From: Nocardia nova SH22a
GTDB taxonomy: Bacteria; Actinomycetota; Actinomycetes; Mycobacteriales; Mycobacteriaceae
Direction of reading: 5' to 3'
DNA: 64,000 nucleotides
Assembly (NCBI RefSeq): GCF_000523235.1
Contig: NZ_CP006850.1
Coordinates: forward strand, 6,448,001-6,512,000
In this document: one piece after another, positions 38,600 through 46,965 of the stretch
Layout: every line of letters starts with the position of its first letter
Numbering within the stretch: position 1 is the first letter of the stretch
The notes under the pieces: generated by a model
Told to the model about the DNA's origin: nothing
The model's input: only the letters and a program-made list of their open reading frames with translations
The model's database searches: none
Translations under genes and position numbers: made by a program

Positions 38600-40992
38600 T
38601 GCCCCTCCTTTGGGGTGGTCAGGTCGTAGACCTGCGTTCCGCCGACATTCGTTGCCGCGTAGTGCTGTTCGACCCACTGGGTGATCTCGCTCGCCGCGGT
38701 CGTGCGCTGCGATCCGCCGGGGCCGCGCCGCTGCGAACCCACGAAATAGTGGATGCGGCCTTGCTCCACATAGCCGCGGAACTGATCGAGTGTCGGCGCC
38801 GGATCGCCGCCGCCGAATCCGCCGATGGGCATGACGGCGTAACCGGAATCGAGCTGCAGATCGGCGGCGCCCATCGAGCTGACCGCGGCCGCGGCCCAGG
38901 TGTAGCCGCCACCGTTCTTCTTCAGCAGATCGATCAGCTGTGAATTGGTCCGGTTGCCCATCCCGGGCATCCCCGGAGGGCCGGACGGCGCGGCCGGGCC
39001 CTGCGGACCGGCCGACGGCATCGGCTGCCGGGAGCCGGGCAGACGCGGATCGGTCGCGTCGCCGCCCTGCCTCCGGGGAACATCATTCGCACCCGGCATC
39101 GCACCGCAGGCTCCGTCCGGACCATTGGAAACTCCGTCCGGACCGGCCGATACTCCAGGCACACCGGCCGGAACTCCAGGAACACCAGGTGGAACGTCGG
39201 GGGCACCGGCGGGAACCTCGGGCACGCCAGCGTGAACACCAGACGCATCGGCTGGAACTCCGGCCACCCCGGCGGGAACTTCAGGCGCTCCGGCCGGACC
39301 TGCCGACGTGGCGGCTGGACCTGCGGACGCTCCGGCTGGACCTGCGGACGTGGCGGCTGGGACTCCAGGCATCCCGGACGTACCGGCCGGAACTTCTGGC
39401 ACGCCGGGCGGCACCTGAGAGCCGACCGGCGTTCCGGGCCCGCACATCGCGCCGGGACCACCCGGTCCGAAGCCGAACCCGCCCTTCGTCTTCGGACCGG
39501 CCAGCACGATCCCGCCGTTGTGCGCGGTGGCGATCGTGTCGGCCGAATACGCGACCGGTCCGGCAATCGCGACCAGCACCGAGACGACCGCGGTCCACCC
39601 GGCAACCCTCCGGGGCTGCGGAACGATCAGCGCGATCGTGGCGACAGCACCGGCCGCACCGATCACCCACCGCAGCCACGGCACGAAGTCGGGCGTCCGG
39701 TTCAGCAGCACCACCGCGGTGGCGGCGGTCAGCGCCAGCGCCACGGCGAGCGCGATCCGCACCCACAGCCGATCGCGCTCCCGCCACAGCAGGACGGCCC
39801 CGATTCCGGCCACACCGGCCACCGCGGGCGCCAGCGCCACCGTGTAGTACTGGTGGAATATCCCCTTCATGAAGCTGAACACCAACGCGGTGACCAGGGC
39901 CCAGCCGCCCCACAGCAGCAGGGCCGAGCGCCGGGTGTCCGCGCGGGACGCCTTGCCGCGCAACACCAGTGCGGCCACGAACAACACCAGCGCGGCGGGG
40001 ATCAGCCAGGCGATCTGACCACCGACGGTCTCGCTGAACATCCGGGTGATCCCGGCTTCCGAACCGAAGAACGGGCCGTGCCCGTGACCACCGCCGGGGC
40101 GGGGACCGGGCCCGGGGCCACCGCCGAAGCCACCGTCGGAATCCAGTCCCAGCCGCTGCAAACCGTTGTAGCCGAGGGTCAGCTCGATGATCGAATTATG
40201 TTTCGACCCACCGAAATACGGCCGCGAATCGGTCGGCCAGAGTTGCGCGATCAGCACCCACCACCCGGCTCCGGCCACCAGCGCGACTCCTGCGGCCAGG
40301 AGTTGGACCAGGCGCTTGCCCAGCCGGGGCGGCCCGGCGAACAGGTAGGTCAGCGCCAGCGCGGGCACCACGAGCAGCACCTGCAACTGTTTGGCGAGAA
40401 ATCCCAGTCCGACGAATCCGCCGCACAGCACCAGCCAGCGCCACCGGCCGTCCTCGAGCGCCCGGGTCATCGCCCACACGGCGGCGACCATCAACAGCAC
40501 CAGGAGGGTGTCCGGATTGTTGTAGCGGAACATCAGGGTGGCGACCGGTGTCACCACCAGCGCGAGCCCGCCCAGCAGTCCCGCCGCCGGTCCGAAGGTC
40601 CGCCGCAGCGTCGCCCACAGCAGCGCCACGGCCGCGAGGGCGATCAGCACCTGCGGCACCAGCATGCTCCAGCTGTTCATCCCGAAGATGCGCGCCGAGA
40701 TCTCCATCGGCCACAGCGAGGCCGGTGTCTTGTCGACGGTGATCGAGTTGCCCCAGTCCGAGGAACCGAAGAAGAACGCCTTCCACGACTTCGCACCGGA
40801 CTGCACGGCCGCGGCGTAGAACGAGTTCGCCCAGCCACTGGCGCCCAGATTCCACAAATAGGCGACCGCCGTGCCGACCAGCAACATCCCGAGGCCCAGA
40901 TATTCCCAGGGCAGCGCCCGCGCGCGGGGATCCCGGCCGGTCGTGATCGCACCGTCCGCCGGCCGATCCGGCGCGATAGCAGTTTCGGTCAT
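38596..40992 (-). CDS. GT39-family membrane glycosyltransferase
   Basis: A 798-residue polytopic enzyme of the PMT/ArnT-like GT-C class, using a polyprenyl-phosphate sugar donor outside the membrane. The first loop has the acidic pair region TVDKTPASLWP; twelve or so hydrophobic helices follow to about residue 520. A C-terminal extracytoplasmic domain then carries about 130 residues of Pro/Gly/Ala/Ser repeats (units such as VPEVPAG, GVPAGVPG and TSAGPAG) before a short folded end. Such repeats are unusual for the family. ATG 40992 or 41001 may be used. Substrate unknown. Confidence 0.85.
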   Translation of the reverse strand: MTETAIAPDRPADGAITTGRDPRARALPWEYLGLGMLLVGTAVAYLWNLGASGWANSFYAAAVQSGAKSWKAFFFGSSDWGNSITVDKTPASLWPMEISARIFGMNSWSMLVPQVLIALAAVALLWATLRRTFGPAAGLLGGLALVVTPVATLMFRYNNPDTLLVLLMVAAVWAMTRALEDGRWRWLVLCGGFVGLGFLAKQLQVLLVVPALALTYLFAGPPRLGKRLVQLLAAGVALVAGAGWWVLIAQLWPTDSRPYFGGSKHNSIIELTLGYNGLQRLGLDSDGGFGGGPGPGPRPGGGHGHGPFFGSEAGITRMFSETVGGQIAWLIPAALVLFVAALVLRGKASRADTRRSALLLWGGWALVTALVFSFMKGIFHQYYTVALAPAVAGVAGIGAVLLWRERDRLWVRIALAVALALTAATAVVLLNRTPDFVPWLRWVIGAAGAVATIALIVPQPRRVAGWTAVVSVLVAIAGPVAYSADTIATAHNGGIVLAGPKTKGGFGFGPGGPGAMCGPGTPVGSQVPPGVPEVPAGTSGMPGVPAATSAGPAGASAGPAATSAGPAGAPEVPAGVAGVPADASGVHAGVPEVPAGAPDVPPGVPGVPAGVPGVSAGPDGVSNGPDGACGAMPGANDVPRRQGGDATDPRLPGSRQPMPSAGPQGPAAPSGPPGMPGMGNRTNSQLIDLLKKNGGGYTWAAAAVSSMGAADLQLDSGYAVMPIGGFGGGDPAPTLDQFRGYVEQGRIHYFVGSQRRGPGGSQRTTAASEITQWVEQHYAATNVGGTQVYDLTTPKEGQ

Positions 40993-41071
40993 GGCAGACA
41001 TGATCGCCGCTGTCGCCGGTGCTTCGCTGGGACGACGCTGGGAGAAGCCTGTGAACGAGTTCTGTACGCGC

Positions 41072-41821
41072 TCACCCGTGGTGAACGATCAGCGGCGTCC
41101 CCGGATCGTGCTCGGTCGGCAGCCCGTGTCCGGGCACGACGACCCGGGCGGGCTGTGCCGCGAGTTGTTGCGCGGTCCGCAGGGTCATCTCCTCGTCGTG
41201 ATTGAACACTCCCGGCAGAATCTGCGGCCCCACGTACTCCGCCAGCGGATGACCGGTGACCAGTGCGTCGCCGCTGAACAACACCTGCTCCGACGGCATC
41301 AGATAGGCGGTGTGCCCGCTGGTGTGCCCCGGCGAGGGCACCGCGACGATGCCGCCCGGCAGCGCGGCCAGCACATCCGTCTTCCCCTCCGTCGCCTCGG
41401 GAACGCTCATGCCGATGTGGCCGATGATCGCCCGGACGGTGTGCGTGACCCAGCGACGACCCCGCGACGTGCTCAACTGCCGGATCATCGCCGCCGGAGT
41501 GATCTGCTGCAGATACTCACGCTTGGCGTGCCGCACCTCTTCGGCCCCGGTGTACACCGGCATACCGACCTGTTCGACCAGCGCCGGAACGGCGCCGATG
41601 TGATCGAGATGCGCGTGCGTTAGCAGAACGGCGGCGACATCGCTGCGCGAATGCCCGATCTGCCGCACCGAATCCAACACCGCGTCACTGTCCGCCGGAT
41701 ACCCGGCATCGATGACGGTGACCCCGGACCCGTCGCTGACCAGCGCCCAATTGACATTGGTCCCGGCGACGACGTACACGGAATCGGAGACCTGGTCGAT
41801 CTTCACGAACTGAATCCTCAC
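41072..41821 (-). CDS. Metallo-beta-lactamase fold hydrolase
   Basis: A 249-residue MBL-fold protein with the THAHLDHIG zinc motif, a second His in PSPGHTSGH, the bridging Asp in FSGDALV and a last His in VVPGHGLP. The glyoxalase-II/lactonase-like group fits. It lies between the GT39 gene and tRNA-Pro. Substrate unknown. Confidence 0.9.
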   Translation of the reverse strand: MRIQFVKIDQVSDSVYVVAGTNVNWALVSDGSGVTVIDAGYPADSDAVLDSVRQIGHSRSDVAAVLLTHAHLDHIGAVPALVEQVGMPVYTGAEEVRHAKREYLQQITPAAMIRQLSTSRGRRWVTHTVRAIIGHIGMSVPEATEGKTDVLAALPGGIVAVPSPGHTSGHTAYLMPSEQVLFSGDALVTGHPLAEYVGPQILPGVFNHDEEMTLRTAQQLAAQPARVVVPGHGLPTEHDPGTPLIVHHG

Positions 41822-41824
41822 TGG

Positions 41825-41898
41825 TCGGGATGACAGGATTTGAACCTGCGACCCTCCGCTCCCAAAGCGGATGCGCTACCAAGCTGCGCTACATCCCG
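41825..41898 (-). tRNA. tRNA-Pro (anticodon UGG)
   Basis: Complete cloverleaf on the minus strand: acceptor CGGGATG/CATCCCG, D-arm GCGC/GCGC, anticodon stem TCCGC/GCGGA with loop TTTGGGA (UGG), T-arm with GGTTCAAATCC, and discriminator A. No CCA encoded. Confidence 0.96.
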
Positions 41899-41975
41899 TT
41901 CCGTCCAGCGGTTGTGCTGGCGCCTCCCGATGACGGGATCCGGCGGCCGAGGATTGCGGACAATCCCCTCATCGG

Positions 41976-42022
41976 AGCGGGTGACGGGAATCGAACCCGC
42001 ACCATCAGCTTGGAAGGCTGAT
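41976..42022 (-). pseudogene. tRNA-Gly(UCC) 3' half, attachment-site remnant
   Basis: On the minus strand the sequence from CAGCCTTCCAAGCTG through GGGTTCGATTCCC to CACCCGCT is the anticodon arm, T-arm and 3' acceptor strand of tRNA-Gly with anticodon UCC. The expected 5' acceptor and D-arm (GCGGGTG..) are absent and replaced by unrelated sequence (ACACGTCGAAAACATCGG). This is the chromosomal half left by integration in the anticodon region; the att core is probably the shared 3' part. Confidence 0.85.
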
Positions 42023-42084
42023 TCTCCGATGTTTTCGACGTGTGCCATTGTCCCATTTTTCGAGGTGGTGGCCACTATGGCCGT

Positions 42085-42136
42085 TGGTACGATGTCGTGC
42101 AATACCGTACCATTGGCCACAGTAATTGGCCACAGT
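42085..42136. promoter_or_regulatory. Inverted and direct repeats upstream of integrase
   Basis: TGGTACG (42085-42091) pairs with CGTACCA (42106-42112). Immediately after, ATTGGCCACAGT occurs twice at a 13-bp spacing (42112-42123 and 42125-42136). The position between the att core and the integrase gene suits arm-type integrase sites or excisionase/operator sites. Confidence 0.5.
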
Positions 42137-42221
42137 CAGATCCGCAAATCGGAGAAGAGCTGGCGCCGACCCCGGATCCATGACTGCATGCCAACCAGAA
42201 TAGATCCCCGAGGACCCGCCG

Positions 42222-43565
42222 ATGACATCCGACTCCGCGAAGAAACAAACCTTCCGGACCCCCGGCAAGAAGCGCAAACGGCAGTACGGCGAGGGCAGTC
42301 TCTACTTCGACCACAAGCTCAAGGTGTGGGTCGGTCGGGTCCCCCTTCCACCGGGCCCGGACGGCAAGCGCAAGCGGTCCGCTCCGGTCTACTCAACCGA
42401 CCGAGGCGAGTGCATCGAGAAGCTCGAGAAGCTGAAGGAAGATCTCAAGAACGGGATCCCGCAGATCCCCACAGCGAAGATCCGCGTCGACGACCGCATG
42501 CGGCAGTGGGCGGAGAAGAAGAAGCGTGGCTGGGGCCCGAACCACTACAAGAACGTTCTCTCGACCATCAACCAGCAGATCGCTCCGTCGATCGGCGGCG
42601 CCGACTTCAAGAAGCTCGAGACCGAGCACGTGGTCTACCTGCTCGACTGGATGGACGACCAGCGCAAACAGATCAAGGTGACCGACGAGCACGGTAAAAC
42701 GCTCATGGCCGAGGTGCCGAAGTGGAAGTCCCGGACGAAACAGATCGCGTTCGACCGTCTCCGCGACTGGCTCGACGACGAACTCAAGGAACGCCCGAAA
42801 CTCATCCGCGAGAACGTCGCCGCCCTCGTCGAGCGGCCACCCGCGATCAGCGAAGAACGCGGCACCCACACCGACGACCAAGCACGAAAGGTGCTCGAGA
42901 CCGCACTCGGCTGGGGCGACCCGCTGGTCACGCTCTGGGCCGCCCGCTACGTCAGTGGCCTGCGCCAAGGCGAGCTGCTCGGCATGCAAGAAGACCGGAT
43001 CGACTTCGAGAACCTCGTCTGGGACATCTCCTGGCAGCTCCAGCAGCTACCACTCAAACCCGGCATGAAAAACAGCACCGACCCGGACCGATTCGACGCA
43101 CCCGACACCTACGAGGTCATTCCCGTGCACGGCAACCTGGCGTTGGTGAAGCCGAAGACGAAGAAGCCGCGGATCCAGCCGCTGCCGCCGGAATTCGCGT
43201 TCATGCTCCGCACCTACCTGGACCACCGGATCCCGAACCGGTGGGGACTGCTCTGGGTCACCGAATCGTTCAAACCGATGCGCCGGGAGTACGAGAACGA
43301 GGCGTGGGCCGACGCGCAGTCCCGCGCCGAAGTACCGGCCATCACCGGGCACGGCACCCGCCACACCGCGAACACGCTCATACCGATGGACGAGGTACAC
43401 CGCATGAAGTTCCTCGGCCAGTCCACCGCCGCGGCGAACCGCATCTACCTCCACGAGGACCTGCAGAAACTCCGCGACGGCCAGAACGCACTCGCCGGCA
43501 TGCTCCTGCCCGAGAAACTCGTCCCCGGCAAGAAACGCGCCACGGAACAGGAAACGATCTCGTGA
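42222..43565 (+). CDS. int: Tyrosine-type site-specific integrase
   Basis: A 447-residue phage integrase. The basic N-terminus with KRQYGEGSLYFD is the arm-binding AP2-like domain; a SAM-like core-binding domain spans about 85-195; the catalytic domain starts near 210. Catalytic residues seen are Arg248 in SGLRQGELLGM, Lys near 312, His377 and Arg380 in GHGTRHTAN, and Tyr409 in NRIYLHED. The usual GHS motif is GQS here (Gln400). It lies 200 bp from the tRNA-Gly fragment, as expected for its own target. Confidence 0.95.
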   Translation: MTSDSAKKQTFRTPGKKRKRQYGEGSLYFDHKLKVWVGRVPLPPGPDGKRKRSAPVYSTDRGECIEKLEKLKEDLKNGIPQIPTAKIRVDDRMRQWAEKKKRGWGPNHYKNVLSTINQQIAPSIGGADFKKLETEHVVYLLDWMDDQRKQIKVTDEHGKTLMAEVPKWKSRTKQIAFDRLRDWLDDELKERPKLIRENVAALVERPPAISEERGTHTDDQARKVLETALGWGDPLVTLWAARYVSGLRQGELLGMQEDRIDFENLVWDISWQLQQLPLKPGMKNSTDPDRFDAPDTYEVIPVHGNLALVKPKTKKPRIQPLPPEFAFMLRTYLDHRIPNRWGLLWVTESFKPMRREYENEAWADAQSRAEVPAITGHGTRHTANTLIPMDEVHRMKFLGQSTAAANRIYLHEDLQKLRDGQNALAGMLLPEKLVPGKKRATEQETIS

Positions 43566-43584
43566 CCGGCGCAGAATCGACGAT

Positions 43585-43995
43585 GTGACCCTCGAGGAAT
43601 TCATCACGGAGCGAATTGCCGACGACGACACGGCGGCCATGGGCGCCTCGATCGAGTACGGCTACGAGACCTGGACGGCGGACGCAAATTCCGTCGACAC
43701 GATCACTGAGTCGAACGTCGCTCACCCGGTCGAGCTGACCTACAACGATGCCGTCGCAGTGCATGTCGCTCGACAGGATCCGCAGCGGGTGCACCGGCAT
43801 TGCGAATTCGCCCGCGGCCTCCTGGACGCGTACCGGACTGCGGTCGCGGCCCGCGATTCCCGCAATCAGCACGCAACCAATGCGTTCACGGCTGGACAGG
43901 ACGCCGCAGCCATCATGTGGCTCGGATGGGCACTTCAGAAGACAGCCGCGATCTGGTCTGACCATCCCGACTACCGGCAGGAGTGGTCCGGATGA
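43585..43995 (+). CDS. DUF6221-like protein
   Basis: A 136-residue protein of the small actinobacterial family that ends with a D-H-P-D-Y-R-x-EW tail (SDHPDYRQEWSG here) and has a HVARQDPQRVHRHCEFARGLLDAY helix. These proteins are frequent in actinophages and integrative elements; role unknown. GTG start. First gene of a chain of overlapping small genes. Confidence 0.7.
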   Translation: MTLEEFITERIADDDTAAMGASIEYGYETWTADANSVDTITESNVAHPVELTYNDAVAVHVARQDPQRVHRHCEFARGLLDAYRTAVAARDSRNQHATNAFTAGQDAAAIMWLGWALQKTAAIWSDHPDYRQEWSG

Positions 43996-44390
43996 CCCCC
44001 GACGACATCCTGTCCCGTCTGTCTGCTGGCCTGGACCGAGACGCCGAGATCGCCCGAGCGGCGAAGTCTCCCGACAGTCCATCGGGTATGCCGGAGCTGG
44101 AGGAGCATCAGCACCGCCAGTCCCCAGCCCGCGCCCTACGGCAGGCGGAGGCGATCCGGCACCTCGCCGACCGTTTGGCCGCGGCGAAAGCGCGGAGCGA
44201 TGAGAGCACGGCACGGTTGGGTGCCGTCCCAGGTGCGGCATCGATCAGCCCCCGGTTGATCCAACAGGCAGCAATGGATCTCGGGGAGTGGAAGGCGTAC
44301 GAATACGTCGTAGAGGTCCTGGCCTCCATCTACGCCGATCCCGCCGAGGAGCGCGAAACTGTCGGCGAGACGGGAGTGCCCCGCGCATGA
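43992..44390 (+). CDS. Hypothetical small prophage protein
   Basis: 132 residues, mainly helical and charged (RQAEAIRHLADRLAAAKARSDE looks like a coiled coil). ATG 43992 overlaps the previous stop by 4 nt; the earlier in-frame GTG at 43983 is less likely. Ends in a Pro/Glu-rich tail. No family recognised. Confidence 0.65.
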   Translation: MTPDDILSRLSAGLDRDAEIARAAKSPDSPSGMPELEEHQHRQSPARALRQAEAIRHLADRLAAAKARSDESTARLGAVPGAASISPRLIQQAAMDLGEWKAYEYVVEVLASIYADPAEERETVGETGVPRA

Positions 44391-44593
44391 GCCGGATGTG
44401 GACGGCGCTCTTGGTCAACGATCCCGGAGACGATCAGGACTACATCGAGGTCGAGGGTGACACCATCGGAGAGGCCGCTGACCGAGCGCGCGCCCTGTTC
44501 CGCAACAGTGGCTGGGCTGAGGTGACCATCTTCGGTGATGGCGGCCCGTTGGTGATCGCGCTCGACGATGCCGAGGCGGGAGGAACATCATGA
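44387..44593 (+). CDS. Hypothetical small prophage protein
   Basis: 68 residues starting MSRMWTALLVNDPGDDQDYIEVEG; an acidic alpha/beta protein. ATG overlaps the preceding stop (ATGA) and its own stop overlaps the next start, so it is translated as part of the chain. No family recognised. Confidence 0.65.
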   Translation: MSRMWTALLVNDPGDDQDYIEVEGDTIGEAADRARALFRNSGWAEVTIFGDGGPLVIALDDAEAGGTS

Positions 44594-44760
44594 GCGACAC
44601 CCACGAACCGTGGCCGGGCGCGAACCTCCGCCACGGCGCCCTGATCATCGATATGGACCTCACGGACCGCTCGGGATATCTGCCGAGTCCCGAGGGCATG
44701 TGGTCGGATTTGGCCGGGGCCGTGACGGCTCTCGCCGATCCCGCCGAGGAGCGCGCATGA
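44590..44760 (+). CDS. Hypothetical small prophage protein
   Basis: 56 residues (MSDTHEPWPGANLRHGAL at the start, ending ALADPAEERA). Both ends use ATGA overlaps. The tail DPAEER also ends the protein of gene 43992-44390 (YADPAEERE), hinting at a common origin. Too small for a family call. Confidence 0.6.
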   Translation: MSDTHEPWPGANLRHGALIIDMDLTDRSGYLPSPEGMWSDLAGAVTALADPAEERA

Positions 44761-44903
44761 GGTGCCACGACTGCGGGCATCGGGCGCACGGCGGCGAAGA
44801 CTGCATCGAATGCTCCTGCCCCACGTTCCGCGACCCGATGGATGCGGTCTTGCGCGAGCGCCCGAGGAAGAGTCCGTTCGCCGACGAGGAGGAGCGCCCG
44901 TGA
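44757..44903 (+). CDS. Small Cys-rich protein
   Basis: 48 residues with a CHDCGHRAH..CIECSCPTF pattern, five Cys and two His in the first 25 residues, which should bind one zinc. ATGA overlap upstream and GTGA overlap downstream. Typical of tiny phage zinc proteins. Confidence 0.65.
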   Translation: MRCHDCGHRAHGGEDCIECSCPTFRDPMDAVLRERPRKSPFADEEERP

Positions 44904-45088
44904 GCGACGAGTTCGAGCTGTTGGAGCGGATTCGGGTCTGGACTGAACCCAGGACACTCGACGAGATACGGCGGGAGCGGTTGCGACCCCTGGATTCAAT
45001 GGGTGCGCTCCACGACTCGGCGCTAATCCTGTGCGCGCGTGGCGACTCGAGATCCGCCCCCGGAATCGAAGGAGAATCAGAGACATGA
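44900..45088 (+). CDS. Hypothetical small prophage protein
   Basis: 62 residues from GTG 44900 (MSDEFELLERIRVWTEP), acidic, no recognised domain. Overlaps both neighbours by 4 nt. Confidence 0.6.
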   Translation: MSDEFELLERIRVWTEPRTLDEIRRERLRPLDSMGALHDSALILCARGDSRSAPGIEGESET

Positions 45089-45447
45089 GCAAGCCGACGA
45101 AGGCGTTACGAGAGCAGCTCCAGGCCGAGATGGACATCCTGACCGATCCCGGCGACGTAGTGACCTTCAAGCTGCACACCGGCGACCCTGGCCCCGACTG
45201 CGACCAGAACCTGTTCCTGGGCGACGGAATGCCGCAGCAGTGGACGCAAGTTACGGGCGGCGATATCGAATTCAGAATCCCTGACCTCGACGATTCTGAG
45301 GTGACCATTTGCGCGGTCACGATGTGGAGTGGCGAGAAGGGAGTGGTGATGCCTGGCCTGCTCCCGAGGCGACACAATGTCCTGCGGGCGGGCGATGTGA
45401 TACGCCTGACGAAACTGGGGCCACCGTGGTTCGAGGTCTTGCCGTAG
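45085..45447 (+). CDS. Hypothetical prophage protein with LHTGDPG motif
   Basis: 120 residues. VVTFKLHTGDPGPDCDQNLFLG resembles the LHT..DPG motif found near the N-terminus of small beta-rich actinophage proteins linked to tail fibres, but the position next to the integrase does not fit a structural gene, so the role is open. Last gene of this plus-strand chain; the next two genes run the other way. Confidence 0.6.
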   Translation: MSKPTKALREQLQAEMDILTDPGDVVTFKLHTGDPGPDCDQNLFLGDGMPQQWTQVTGGDIEFRIPDLDDSEVTICAVTMWSGEKGVVMPGLLPRRHNVLRAGDVIRLTKLGPPWFEVLP

Positions 45448-45483
45448 ACGACATTGCGATTTCCGTCTGGGATGTCCGGGCCC

Positions 45484-46965
45484 CTAGAGGAATTCGCCGA
45501 TAACGTCGGCGGTCGCGCGGGCCACCGCGGTGGCGTGGATCGGGCCGCCGTGGCGGCTGCGGTGAGCGAGCTCGGCGGCACGGCCGTGGACATGCGCGGA
45601 GAACTCGCCTGCGTCGAGCGCGTTCAGACCGGCGGCCATCAGGGTGCCCGCTATCCCGGCGAGGACGTCTCCAGCACCGGCGGTGGCCAGCCAGGGCGGT
45701 GCTTCGGATTGGCTTGCGCACAGGCCGTCCGGGCCGACGATCACCGTGGTGGCGCCCTTCACGAGCACGGTGGCGTCGATGGCTTTCGCGAGTTCGCGCC
45801 CGTAATGCAGGGGCCGCGCTTCGACTTCTTCGCGTGCGGCGGTGATTCCGACGATGCTCAGGATTCGGGACAGTTCTCCCGCGTGCGGGGTGAGCAGGAT
45901 CTGTTCGGCGCCAGTGGCGCGTTCTCCGGCCCACCGGCGTTCGACACAGGCGGACAGCGCACCGGCGTCGACGACGCAGGGTTGGCCGGATTGCAGGGCG
46001 GTGTCGATCGCGGTGTCCTGGTCGGGGTCGTCTTCGACTCCGGATCCGAGTAGCCATGCCTGTACCTGCCCGATTCCGGGGACGGATTCGGGCACGTGGG
46101 TGAGGACGTGGTCGGTGACGCGTCGGGGGCCGATGTAGCGGATGATGCCGACGCCGGATTCGAGCGCGCCGAGGCAGGCGAGGACGGCGGCGCCGGGGTA
46201 GGTGTCGGATCCCGCGATGACGCCGAGCACGCCGCGCGTGTATTTGTGCGCGTTGCGCGCGGGAATGGGCCAGCGTTGGGCGATCTCGGCACCGGTGAGG
46301 CTGCGCACGACGGGCTCGGCGGGGATGTCGGGCAGGCCGACGTCGACGAACCGTAGTTCCCCGGCGGAGTAGCGGGCCGGTGGGAGGAAGGTCGCGGGTT
46401 TCCAGGCGGCGAAGGTGACGGTGATGTCGGCGGTGATGTGCGGGCCGTGGATTTCACCGGTGTCGGGTTCGATGCCGCTGGGCAGGTCCACGGCGATCAC
46501 CAGCGCGGCGTCGGGGATGGCGTCGGCCAGCTGGGCGGCCGCGTCGTCCAGGCCGCCGGTGCCGCTCTCGCCGAGGATCCCGTCGAGCACGATATCGGCG
46601 TGCTCGAGCACGGCTCTGGCCTGCCCGAGCATGTGGGACGCGATGATGCGGCCGCCCGCGGATGTGAGTCCGCGGACACCCGGTTCGTAGGCGGTGGCGC
46701 CGGTGAGGATGGCGTCGACTCGGACGCCGCGCCGCCGCAGTGTGATTCCGGCGAGTAGCGCGTCGGCGCCGTTGTTGCCGGTGCCGACGAGCATGGCGAC
46801 GCGGCGGCCGTAGATGGTGCCGCAGCGTCGCTCGAGCTCGTGGGCGGTGATCAGTGCGAGCCCGGCCGCTGCTTTTCGGAGCAGGCGGTCGGGGGCACCG
46901 GTTTCGAGGTCTCTGGCTACTGCGGCTTTGACATCGTTGGCGGCGTAAGCGATTCGAGGTGTCAC
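45484..46965 (-). CDS. nnr: Bifunctional NAD(P)H-hydrate epimerase/dehydratase
   Basis: Repairs damaged NADHX/NADPHX. The 493 residues hold the epimerase half (1-210: MLVGTGNNGADALLAGITLRRRG and VDLPSGIEPDTG) and the dehydratase half (220-493: HKYTRGVLGVIAGSDTYPG, LLTPHAGELSRIL, LVKGATTVIVG and TAGAGDVLAGIAG). Key segments are near canonical, though GNNGAD replaces GNNGGD. GTG 46965 overlaps the stop of the upstream XRE-TPR regulator (GTGA), so the two are coupled. A metabolite-repair enzyme is unexpected inside a prophage. Confidence 0.9.
   Translation of the reverse strand: MTPRIAYAANDVKAAVARDLETGAPDRLLRKAAAGLALITAHELERRCGTIYGRRVAMLVGTGNNGADALLAGITLRRRGVRVDAILTGATAYEPGVRGLTSAGGRIIASHMLGQARAVLEHADIVLDGILGESGTGGLDDAAAQLADAIPDAALVIAVDLPSGIEPDTGEIHGPHITADITVTFAAWKPATFLPPARYSAGELRFVDVGLPDIPAEPVVRSLTGAEIAQRWPIPARNAHKYTRGVLGVIAGSDTYPGAAVLACLGALESGVGIIRYIGPRRVTDHVLTHVPESVPGIGQVQAWLLGSGVEDDPDQDTAIDTALQSGQPCVVDAGALSACVERRWAGERATGAEQILLTPHAGELSRILSIVGITAAREEVEARPLHYGRELAKAIDATVLVKGATTVIVGPDGLCASQSEAPPWLATAGAGDVLAGIAGTLMAAGLNALDAGEFSAHVHGRAAELAHRSRHGGPIHATAVARATADVIGEFL

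Noticed and set aside
39232..41205. 657-codon plus-strand frame over the GT39 gene
   Set aside because: Antisense shadow, Arg/His/Gln-rich, while the minus strand has clear membrane helices.
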